From assembly GCA_951802425.1 (NCBI GenBank), contig OX637794.1, positions 4,216,001 to 4,280,000 on the forward strand: a DNA stretch of 64,000 bases, read 5' to 3'. Numbering within the stretch: position 1 is the stretch's first letter; the number at the start of each line of letters is the position of its first letter. Shown one piece after another: positions 45,897 through 55,157 of this stretch. Below the pieces are notes generated by a model that worked only from the letters and a program-made list of their open reading frames with translations, had not been told where the DNA came from and ran no database searches. The translations under genes and the position numbers were made by a program. Source of the DNA: Clavaria fumosa. Taxonomy: Eukaryota > Basidiomycota > Agaricomycetes > Agaricales > Clavariaceae.

Positions 45897-46693
45897 ACCC
45901 GAAAGGCGACAGAGGCGCAGTGTCAGACCTGCGCTGCTGGGCTGCCGACATAAGGATGGGCAGAGCGGCCGTCCTTGGTATTGATAAGGACGGGGACTCA
46001 CCCCTGTCCTTTGCACGCAAGGTGGCCATCTGGCGTACCATAATGGCGTGCGCACCGTCCCGGGCCCGAATGCGGCGCCTGTTCCTAGCTATGGCTGTAG
46101 CCCTCTTTGTGTCAAAGGGGGTGTACGCGCAGGCCATTAAAGGGAGAGTCCTCCCTGCACGATGTTCCAGGCACTGGAACACAAAGATAATGCCAACCGT
46201 CACACAGACGATTGAGGCGTTTGTAGACGCCGGAGTCTCCGTTGGGGAAACGGAGCTCTGGGACGAATTTGTACTCGCGTGCCCACGCGAGTATGTGCGA
46301 AAGGGGAATGCCCCCTTGGATGATGATATCCAGCTAGCGCTGGGTGAACGGGAGAAGCCTCCCGTACCGCCCCGGACATATGCACTGCTAGAGTGCATAG
46401 GGCGCGGGGCGCGTCCGTGCTGTCTTCGGTTAAGCGAGAAGGCGGGAGACGAACGGAGGGGCGATGTGCCCCTGGAAGACGGTGGAAGCACGTCCACCGT
46501 TAGGAACCCCCTAGGGCTACCTATTGGGGGTTTAACAATATCCCAGACAGAGGGTGCGGGGCCCTCTCAAAAACAAAAGAAAGCGGCTAAGTCATCAGCT
46601 GCTAAGGCCGCGAAGAGGCCTGTTGTGTCGTTGCCCGACTGGAGCAACGACAAGGGCGAGCCGCCATGCGACTACGAGCAGGGCTCGGACTAA
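45893..46693 (+). CDS. Ty3-3 accessory ORF Y (266 aa)
   Basis: ATG at 45893 overlaps the stop of ORF X in an ATGA tetranucleotide (45893-45896). Such stop-start overlaps allow termination-coupled reinitiation. The protein has SDLRCWAADIRMGRAAVLG, MRRLFLAMAVALFVSKGVYAQ (one hydrophobic stretch, about residues 60-80) and a Lys/Ala-rich tail. I do not recognise it. It ends about 300 bp before the 3' LTR. Confidence 0.6.
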   Translation: MNPKGDRGAVSDLRCWAADIRMGRAAVLGIDKDGDSPLSFARKVAIWRTIMACAPSRARMRRLFLAMAVALFVSKGVYAQAIKGRVLPARCSRHWNTKIMPTVTQTIEAFVDAGVSVGETELWDEFVLACPREYVRKGNAPLDDDIQLALGEREKPPVPPRTYALLECIGRGARPCCLRLSEKAGDERRGDVPLEDGGSTSTVRNPLGLPIGGLTISQTEGAGPSQKQKKAAKSSAAKAAKRPVVSLPDWSNDKGEPPCDYEQGSD

Positions 46694-46978
46694 GCGTCCG
46701 AGCTCTTTAAAAACATATGCCTACCCCGCAGGACGAGACAGTGGCACTTGGGGCACCCCCCACCGGGGCGTGCCGCTTGTGACACGCTGTCCAACTGGGG
46801 GCAGGTCGCGCAGACCACCGGGTAGGACCCGTCAGCACCAGGCGAAGGCCCCAGGAGGGGATCGCGCCCGGTGACATGGCGGTAACCCTGCCCAAGGGGA
46901 TGCGCCCCTTGTAACGCTATTCTACTTCTGCTCGTCGTCCCGCGCCGCCCGCGCGTTGCCTCTGGTTGGGGCCTCTCC
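46694..46978 (+). other. Ty3-3 3' non-coding region
   Basis: GC-rich, frames broken. It may hold a decayed extension of ORF Y, but nothing I can support. Confidence 0.5.
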
Positions 46979-46990
46979 GGAGGGGGAGGG
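46979..46990 (+). promoter_or_regulatory. Polypurine tract of Ty3-3
   Basis: GGAGGGGGAGGG directly before TGTAAGG; primes plus-strand DNA synthesis. Confidence 0.88.
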
Positions 46991-47215
46991 TGTAAGGCTA
47001 TAGGCCTTTTCTATTCTTTTATTACATAAGATACATACCTTAATAGTCTACTAGCATAGCCGCTTAGGCTATGCTTACATCAGCAGCCCCTAGAGGGCCG
47101 CTCGCCTATATATATCGCGTCGCGACTGTACAGAGAGGGTAGATCCCTCTACATAGAACTACCATACTCAATATACAGTTGAGTCTGGTTCTTTTGAGGG
47201 ATAGAAAGTATTACA
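46991..47215 (+). repeat. 3' LTR of Ty3-3
   Basis: 225 bp; differs from the 5' LTR by three G/A and one C/T change, all at CpG. Confidence 0.93.
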
Positions 47216-47220
47216 CAGAA

Positions 47221-48560
47221 GGTTAACTGAGTGTGGTCTACATGCTTGAGTTTCCTTGGTGCCTTTGGATGTTCTTTGTGGAAATCCTTAATAGCCTCCT
47301 GGGCATGTTCAAGGTTTTCCCAAGGTTCCCATGTGGCTTCTTCTTTTGGGTAACCTTTCCAGAGTACCAAGTATTTCAGTTTCCTTCCTTGTCCTTTGAG
47401 TTTAGAGTCAAGTACTTTCTCGACATCATATTCTGGCTCATCACTGATGATTTCTGGGGGTGGAGGAGGTTCTCATTCTTGGCTAGGGAATGCAGGCAGT
47501 ACGTAGGGTTTGAGGAGTCCTTCCCCAAATACATTATGTATTTTCCATTGTGGGGGGAGCATTAGTCTGTAAGCTCCTTCTCCCACTTTGGATTCAATGG
47601 GGAATGGGCCAACTCTTTTCCCTGCCAACTTTGGGGTCAGTCCCTTGGGGAGTTTGAGGTTCTTGGCATCTAGCCAGATCAAATCTCCTTTTTTATATAC
47701 AAGGGCTGCTTTCCTATGTTGGTTGTACTGGAGCCTCATTTGCTCTGCTGCCTTTTTGAGGGAAAGTCTAGCTTTCTCTCTAGCCTCTAGTAAGTCTCCA
47801 ATGAGTTTATCCATGTGTGGTATGTCAGTGGACTTCTTTGAGATCTCCCCTTTCTATGGGTGTCTCCCAAAGTCTAAATAGAAAGGTGTATACCCCATAG
47901 CAGAGTTCACCTTGTCATTATAGGAGAACTCATTGGGCAGCCAAGTTGTCCAATCATCCTGGTGGTGTGTAATGTAATGTCTCAGGAAGGTTTCAATTTC
48001 CTGATTTGTCTGCTTGGACTGTCCATCTGTTTGTGGACAATAGGCCATTGAGGGATTTGCCTGAATCCCCATGGCTTTATAAAAGGCAGTGATGAGACTG
48101 GAGGTGAACCTCCTGTCTCTATCACTAATGATTTTCTTAGGGAGTCTGTGCTCCCTGAACACTCTGTCATGGAGAATGGCCAAGGCCTCGTCTATGGTGA
48201 GTTTCATCTTTACTGCCTGCAGTATTAGTCTCTTAGTAAATTGGTCTATGATTACTAAGATGCCATCATAGGACTTGGACTTGGGTATTGGTCCAATAAT
48301 GTCCCATGTGATTTCTTCCCAGGGTCCTGCTGGGATAGTGTGGGGGTGGAGCAGATTAGCTCACTTAGTCTGGTCCACCTTGTTTCTCTGACACCAATCA
48401 CAGGCATTTGTGTATTTGATTGTATCCTGGCGGAGTTCCTGCCACTAGTAATTATGCTCAATTAACTCACAGGTCCTCTCAGGGCCCAGGTGTCCTGCAA
48501 GCAGGGTGTCATGATGACTCCAAATTATCCTCACTCAGAGGGCTGCATCTGGAGGAATCC
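47221..48560 (-). pseudogene. Ty3-4 pol: integrase and chromodomain
   Basis: Minus strand. The finger cysteines (NACDWCQRNK) lie near 48400, followed by the integrase core with ITWDIIGPIPK, ISDRDRRFTSS (catalytic aspartate) and QTDGQSKQTNQEIETF (glutamate). Then VYKKGDLIWLDAKNLKL, KRVGPFPIESKVGEGAYRL and a chromodomain (VLWKGYPKEEATWEP, about 47330). Stops near 47855 and 48360. The RT side is cut off at 48560 by Ty3-2 copy F, and the C-terminal tail resumes at 38009 beyond Ty3-3. It is a distinct family from Ty3-2, though related. Confidence 0.88.
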
Positions 48561-48807
48561 TGTTAGGATTGCTTACATAAGCCATCCCAAAGAGGAGTTA
48601 TGGAGAAACTGGGGAGGGTTGTTGGAAGATCACATGACCTGGGCCTGGGTGTGTCATGTGACCCGAGGGTCCGAGCGTGGGAACATCGGCAAGTGCCAGG
48701 GCTCTCGCTATAAGTACTTCATCAATTTCCTTTTTGTACTCTTTTCCCCTTATCTTAGTATTGTTGTCATGACCTTACACTTAAGTTGTGTGAGACCCAG
48801 TCTGATA
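48561..48807 (+). repeat. 5' LTR of Ty3-2 copy F
   Basis: TGTTAGGATTGC to AGTCTGATA, 247 bp; one internal deletion of about 42 bp relative to the 289-bp form. It is inserted in Ty3-4. Confidence 0.85.
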
Positions 48808-49378
48808 TAATACTAAGATCCACCTGTCCGCCCTAGCCCCATGTCCTAACCCAGCTAGCCTGGACCCTTAATCTCAAACTATGACATGTTGTCACAGCTC
48901 AGCCCCTATCATCCTCTTCTTTACCCTGCCTGCAGTGTGTAACAGAACCGCGCGAAGTTTTTACTGTGTATAGATACATGTGACCAGACCTGGAGGAAGT
49001 CTACTGTGACCCTCCCCAAGTGATTCTGAGTGCCCAAGGCCCAGAACCTTGTTTTACAGCCACTGTCCCAGTGAATCGTGTAGTGTACAGGGCAAGGAAA
49101 GGCCCTCTACATAGTCTTTCTGTAGTTTCCTGGTCCAGTGGACAGGGCCCTTGCTCTGTGACCATTGTCAGAAGGGCACATGGGCAACTCATTAAGAGTT
49201 GTGGAGCAACCACCTGGGACACCATTTGGGCCCCACACTACCAATAGTTTCATAGAATAAGAGTTCTATAGGTACATAAGTACCTAGAAGAGCAGCCTGA
49301 GAGGACAGGACTATTAAGAGATTGAAGAAATCCTAAGTGCTGAAGGCCTGGAATTTTATTTTTACAGTGCTATAGAAT
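48808..49378 (+). other. Copy F leader, cut at AGAAT by copy X
   Basis: Standard 5' leader starting TAATACTAAGATCC. Ends GCTATAGAAT (AGAAT at 49374-49378), exactly where the outer end of an LTR begins. Confidence 0.8.
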
Positions 49379-49668
49379 TATCAGACTGGGTCTCACACAA
49401 CTTAAGCATAAGGTCATGATGACAATACTAAGATAAGGGGAAAAGGGTACAAGAATGGAAAAGACGTAGTATATATAGCGAACGCTTTGGCATTTGCCGG
49501 CGTTCCCATGCTCGGACCTCTCAGATCACGTGATGCGCCCAGGCCCAGGTCATGTGATCTTACGATTATGTAATCTGACCACAGCCACAGGTCATGTGAC
49601 CTTCCAACAACCCTCCCCAGTTTCTCCACAACTGCACTTTGGGATGGCTTACATAAGCGATCCTAACA
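49379..49668 (-). repeat. 3' LTR of Ty3-2 copy X
   Basis: 290 bp, same length as the LTR at 54294-54583 and identical to it except for seven CpG transitions, so the two are the LTR pair of one insertion even though they now face opposite ways. Confidence 0.9.
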
Positions 49669-49679
49669 TCACCCCCCTC

Positions 49680-52600
49680 TTAAGGCTGGGTGTCCCGACC
49701 AGCTAGCTTGGCCTTGTTGGGGTGGGAGAGGAAGAAGTCCCGGAGAAGCAATGTTACGTTAGTGAGGTTCCTATGGGGCTCCCAAGTGTTTTCCTCCACT
49801 GGATATCCCAACCACTTCACCAAGTACTTCACCCCATGTCCCACCTTCTTAACATCAAGGATCGCCTCCACATCATACTCCAGGTGGCCGTCATCAATTG
49901 TAGGGGGTGGAGGGGGAGGCAGGTTCTGAGAAGGGAAGGAGGGGGGGTGGTATGGTGTCAACAGCAACTCATTGAAGACCCGATGGATGCGCCAGGCCCG
50001 AGGGAGCTTGAGGCGATACCCAGCAGGTCCCACCTTCTCCTCAACTGCAAAGGGGCCTGCTCTCTTGTTGTCAAGCTTTTTACAGGGCCGGTCCATCTTC
50101 AAGTTTCTAGTATCCAGCCAGACCAGATCTCCCTCAGAGTACTCCCGACTTGGGCATTTCCCCTTATCGTAGCTCTTCTTCATCGCTGCCACCGCTTTCT
50201 CCATTGCCTCCTTGGCTGCTCTTCGGGACTCCATGAGCTTAGCCATCCACTCGTCCACCGCCGGGTTCACCTCAGAAGGTGGCCGGAGCCCCCCATTCCA
50301 TGGGTGTCATCCATAATCGAGGAAGAAAGGTGTCTGTCCTGTCGCTGAGTGCTCACAATTATTAAGAGCAAACTCCACAGTGGACAACCATTCAGCCCAG
50401 TCATCCTGGAGATGGTCTACGTAAGCCCGGAGATAGATCTCCATCTCCTGGTTCACCCATTCTGTCTGTCCATTAGTCTGTGGATGAAAGGCAGTACTTG
50501 GATTTGCCTTTACCTGGATCATGGAGTAGAACTCCTTCATGAAGCGGGACACAAACTGGGACCCCCGGTCACTCACAACCTTGTGAGGGACTCCATGGTC
50601 ATGAAACACTCGATCCCAGAGGAGACGCGCCGCTCCAAGTCCTGTGAGGTCGAGCCCAATCGCTTTGAGCAGTGTCCGTTTCGTGAATTTGTCGACAATA
50701 ACAAGGATGGCATTATGTCCACGGGAGAGGGGGAGGGGACCAACTATGTCCCATGAGATTACCGACCAGGGACCATCGGGCACCAGATGGGGGTGCAGTG
50801 GGGCAGCACGCTTGGTACAGTCGGGCTTCGTCCGCTGGCATGTCTCACACCCCTGGGCATACTGATCCGCATCTTTTACCATGTCCGGCCACCAATAACC
50901 CTTCACTAGTGCTGCTCTCAACTTCCAGGGCCCAGGGTGTCCAGCAGCAGGGAGGTCATGCTCAAACTCGAGAACGGCCTCACGAGCTCCTAGGGGGACC
51001 CAAGTGACTATCCCCTTTCGCCAGAGTCCAGCACGATCTTGTGTCCACTCATCATCAAGCTCCTCCGGCTTCTGTATGTGTACCGCGCTATTTTTCTGGA
51101 GTAGCGTCTCCATTTCCGATGTGAATGACACACGGACTTCCGTTTCTGGGAAAACCTGCACCGGTGCATCCTCCTCCACCATCTCTCCATAGTCCGGTCT
51201 CCGGGAGAGTGCATCTGCCTTTGTATTCGACTTGCCAGTGCGATACTTTATCTCAAAGTCAAAGCACTGGAGCTCTCCAACCCAATGAACCTGCCTCGGC
51301 TTCAACTTCTGGGGCTTCCGGAAGTACTGGAGGTTTGCATGGTCCGTCCAGATCTCAATCGTCTCCTCTGCTCCAATGAGGTATGCTCGCCACTCACGAA
51401 GTGCCCGAATCACAGCCAAGAACTCCTTGTCATACACATTGTAGTTCTTCTCAGCTGCAGTGAGGGCCTTGGAGATATAGTCAACAACTCTCCAGGTTCC
51501 ATCTGTCTGCTGCTGCGAGAGCACTCCACCAGTTGCCAGGTTGCTTGCATCTGTCTCTACCTTCCATCTCCCTTTGTCCTGAGGCAGAGCCAAGACCGGG
51601 GCCGATATGAGTGCCTGGTGGAGATCTCGGAAGGCTGCTTCCTCCTCCTCCTCCCATTTCCATGGAACATTCCCAGTCAGCCGGAAGAGTGGCTTTGCCT
51701 GGGCAGAAAGATTTGGGATGTGCCAGCGGAGGTAGTTCAGCATCCCATTGAACCTCTGGACATCCTTCACATTCTTAGGACGTGGCCAATCTCGGACTGC
51801 CGCACCCTTGGCCGGATCATGCTCTAGTCTGTTGTGGGAGATCTTCATCCCCAGGAAGATGATCTCACTCTTCTCAAACTCGCATTTACTGAGTTTGAGA
51901 CACAACCCATTCTCTCCAAACTTCCTCAAGACCTGATCCATCCAGTACCGGTGTGTAGCCAAGTCCTCTGCAAACACAATGACATCATCCACATAGGCCC
52001 TCACATGTCCTCCTGCAATCTCCTCCCTCAACACATGATTCATGAAGCGTTGGAAGGTAGCAGGGGCATTCTGCAGTCCAAACCACATGACAGCTGGTTC
52101 GAAGAGTCCACGGGGTGTCAGGAAGGCGCAGCGGTGCTGGTGCTCGGGCCAGACCTGCATAGATGGGAAACCTCCCTTTGCATCAATCTTAGAGTAGATC
52201 AACGCTCCTTTAAGCACATCCACTGTGTCTCGGATGCGGGGGAGGGGGTACTTGTCCTTGATCAGGTGTGCATTCAGCCTTGAGTAGTCGATGATTGGCC
52301 GCAGTTTGTCCTTCTCATGTTTGAAGAAGAAGGGGCTGGCATACGGGGATTTTGAGGGCCGGATTTGTCCAGAAGCAAGCTGCTCATCCACCCAACGGTT
52401 CATCTCCACCATCTCCTGCCATGTCAAAGAATACAGCTTGGAGGAGAGGTGCTCAGGGTCCTTTTTGAACTCGATCTTAATATCGAAGTCTGGTCGGGAG
52501 CAGGGAAGTTCATCCCACTTCGCTTCACTAAACACCAAAGGGTAGCGGCTGGGCCAATCGGGGGTAGGGCCAGAGTTGGGAAAACGGGTGTCCAGAATAC

Positions 52601-52895
52601 TCGTGGATGCGAGGGTACTCGTTTTCAGGGGTGCAGAGGCTCGAGGGGATGGGGAACACTGTGGGGGGCAGTGGGTAAGGCTCAGCTCTGCCTTCTGCCA
52701 GTCGATATCCGGGTTATGCCGCTTGAGCCAGTCATGCCCAAGGATGACCTTGTGGGACTGGGTCTTTCCCAGCAGAAAGTGGATCTGCTCCTGGTGGTCA
52801 CCAACTCTCACCAGCACCTCTATCCCATACCGGACCTTTCCATTCCTGTTCTGTGTCCCATCCACATTATACATGGTGATTGGGTTCAGCAGGAG
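49680..52895 (-). pseudogene. Copy X pol: protease end, RT, RNase H, integrase, chromodomain
   Basis: Two frames in series, broken only by TGA at 50307-50309: RT (FKHEKDKLRPIIDYSRLN, YVDDVIVFAED near 51985), RNase H (TDASNLATGGV, ADALSRR), H-H-C-C finger (HDLPAAGH to CETCQ), integrase core (SDRGSQFVSRF, QTNGQTEWVNQE) and chromodomain (YLVKWLGYPVEENTWEP). This is the best preserved Ty3-2 pol in the window. Close to 52900 it joins sequence of a different copy, seen as a duplicated protease segment. Confidence 0.92.
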
Positions 52896-54293
52896 TTATG
52901 GCTCGATGTTGGGGTTGTGTCGCTTGAGCCAGTCATGCCCAAGGATGACCTTGTGGGATTGGATCTTTCCCAGCAGGAAATGGACCTGTTCACAATGGTC
53001 GCCCACCTTCACCAGCAGCTCAATTCCAAACCGGATTTTACCCTCTCTGTTCTGTGACCCATCCATGTTGTACATTGTGATCGGGTTCAGCAAGGGAGAT
53101 GGCTCCAGGCCCACTCTTTTCGCCTACTCCAAATCCATGAAACAGTTGGTGCATCCTGAGTCGACAAGGGCCTTCGTCATAGCCCAATTGCCAGTGCTGA
53201 GGGCCTCCAAGTGCACCTGGATGGCTAGCTCTTGTGGCACATGTTTCTCCACCTCTGGCTGCACCTTGGTTGGGTGCTCTGCCAGTCTCACTTCCTCTTT
53301 CACCTCAGCCCCAATTCGGGTATGTCTCTGCTGCAAGATAGTATACTTTGGTATACTTGCTGCAGGCACAGGGATGGAATGGGGGCTGGAACAACTCTTC
53401 TCTCCAGCCAGAGTCCTCCTTTCTCTCTCAAGTGGCTCCAGTTTTGCTTGGAGCAATGCAATCTCTCTCCGGTAATCCTCCGTTGTTCGGGGGGTACCTG
53501 GCACTCCACAGGTTCGGGCTCTTGGGACCTGCAAACACATGTTGGGCAGGGGGCAGAAACAGACAGCATGCCCAATCTGGTGGCATTGGAAGCAACGTCT
53601 CTCATCAGCAGGGGCACATCCTTGGGCCATGGCCACATCTGGAGTACACAGCAGAGGGGTCACAAGAGGTCGCGAAAAGGTCGCGGTGGGTTGCACAGGG
53701 GTCACGAAAGGTCGCACAGGGGTTGTGATGGGTTGTGGTGTCCGTTCCATGACTATCACATTGAATCGCCTTTGCTGGGCATCCAGTCTTTCTGCCAGCA
53801 CTTTCCATCCTCCATATGTCTCTGGCATTGGGGAGACACCATAGATTCTCTCCACCAACCTCCTACTCAGGTTCAACTCCAGCCAATGGACTAGGATTCC
53901 TGAGTCCTTCTCTGCACTCAACTTTGCCCATTGGAACAGTGTCTCAAATTTTGCGAAGAACTCTGGTGCTGTTGTGGCACCCTGTTTCAACCCTGCAATA
54001 TTGGCAAGGGCAGTCACATGGTCATTCAGGTCATCGAATGCACACTTCATCTCCTCCACAAACTCTGCCCAGGTTCCAGCTTCACCACTACCCGGGATCT
54101 CTTCTGCCTTCATATTCACCCACTCTGCAGCAAATCCTTCTCCAGTAATTTTGCTCAGAGCAAAAAGAACCTTCACCAGGTCCACAGCATAGACAGTCAG
54201 GTTTGCCATAAACAGGAGGCAAAGGGATCAGAGGAACATATGGAAGTTCCTTTTCTGCCCATCAAAGGGGGCAACAGCTAGGTCCAGCATTCT
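52896..54293 (-). pseudogene. Copy F gag and protease, now inverted
   Basis: Minus strand from 54288 (start context ATGCTGGACC as in the F leader): Gag with FAAEWV, LVHWLELNLSRRLV, knuckle CFQCHQIGHAVCFC and protease DSGCTNCFMDLE near 53150. The protease C-terminal part (ILGHDWLKRHNPN) is present here and again just beyond 52895 in the X version (HNPDIDW). A TGA replaces the FLRSL arginine as in copy X. Confidence 0.82.
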
Positions 54294-54583
54294 TGTTAGG
54301 ATCGCTTATGTAAGCCATCCCAAAGTGCAGTTGTGGAGAAACTGGGGAGGGTTGTTGGAAGGTCACATGACCTGTGGCTGTGGTCAGATTACATAATCGT
54401 AAGATCACATGACCTGGGCCTGGGCGCATCACGTGATCTGAGAGGTCCGAGCGTGGGAATGCCGGCAAATGCCGAAGCGTTCACTATATATACTATGTCT
54501 TTTCCATTCTTGTACCCTTTTCCCCTTATCTTAGTATTGTCGTCATGACCTTACGCTTAAGTTGTGTGAGACCCAGTCTGATA
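54294..54583 (+). repeat. 5' LTR of Ty3-2 copy X
   Basis: 290 bp, TGTTAGGATCGC to AGTCTGATA, preceded directly by ATTCT (54289-54293), the complement of AGAAT at 49374-49378. TATATA at 54485; the self-primer segment ATCTTAGTATT is at 54538-54548. Confidence 0.92.
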
Positions 54584-54597
54584 TAATACTAAGATCC
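54584..54597 (+). promoter_or_regulatory. Self-primer binding site of Ty3-2 copy X
   Basis: AATACTAAGAT at 54585-54595 is the exact complement of ATCTTAGTATT (54538-54548) in the LTR, one base after the LTR end. No tRNA-like TGG start is seen. Confidence 0.65.
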
Positions 54598-55157
54598 GCC
54601 TGTCCGCCCTAGCCCCGTGTCCTAACCCGGCTAGCCTGGACCCATAATTTCAAACTGTGAGATGTTGTCACAGCTCAGCCCCTATCATCCTCTTCTCCTT
54701 TACCCTGCCCGCAGTGTGTAACAGAACTGCGCGAAATTTTTACTGTGTGTAGATACACGTGACCAGACCAGGAGGAAGTCAACTGTGACCCTCCCCAAGT
54801 GATACCGAGTGCCCAAGGCCCGGAACTTTGTTTTACAGCTACGTACCAGTGAATCGTGTAGTGTACAGGGCAAGGAAAGGCCCCTACATAGTCTTTCTGT
54901 AGTTTCCTGGTCCAGTGGACAGGGCCCTTGCTCTGTGACCATTGTCAGAAGGGCACACGGGCAACTCATTAGGAGTTGTGGAGCGACCACCTGGGACACC
55001 ATTTGGGCCCCATGTTAACAAAAGTTTCATAGAATAAGAGTTCTATAGGTACATAAGTACACAGAAGAGCAGCCTAAGAGGACAGGACTGTTAAGAGATC
55101 GAAGAAATCCTGAGTGCCCAAGGCCTGGAACTTTATTTACAGCATCCAGGGCCTGTG

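Larger units (their letters stand above)
38010..47215 (+). mobile_element. Ty3-3, complete 9.2-kb LTR retrotransposon with extra ORFs
   Basis: LTRs of 225 bp at both ends, exact 5-bp duplication CAGAA (38005-38009 and 47216-47220), and a polypurine tract at 46979-46990. It is inserted in the C-terminal coding region of Ty3-4. The two LTRs differ at four positions, all CpG transitions, so insertion is fairly recent. Confidence 0.93.

Noticed and set aside
44589..46693. ORFs X and Y as an envelope-like gene
   Set aside because: ORF X has no signal peptide or membrane anchor and ORF Y only one hydrophobic stretch; coiled coil and CxxC fit an internal protein better.
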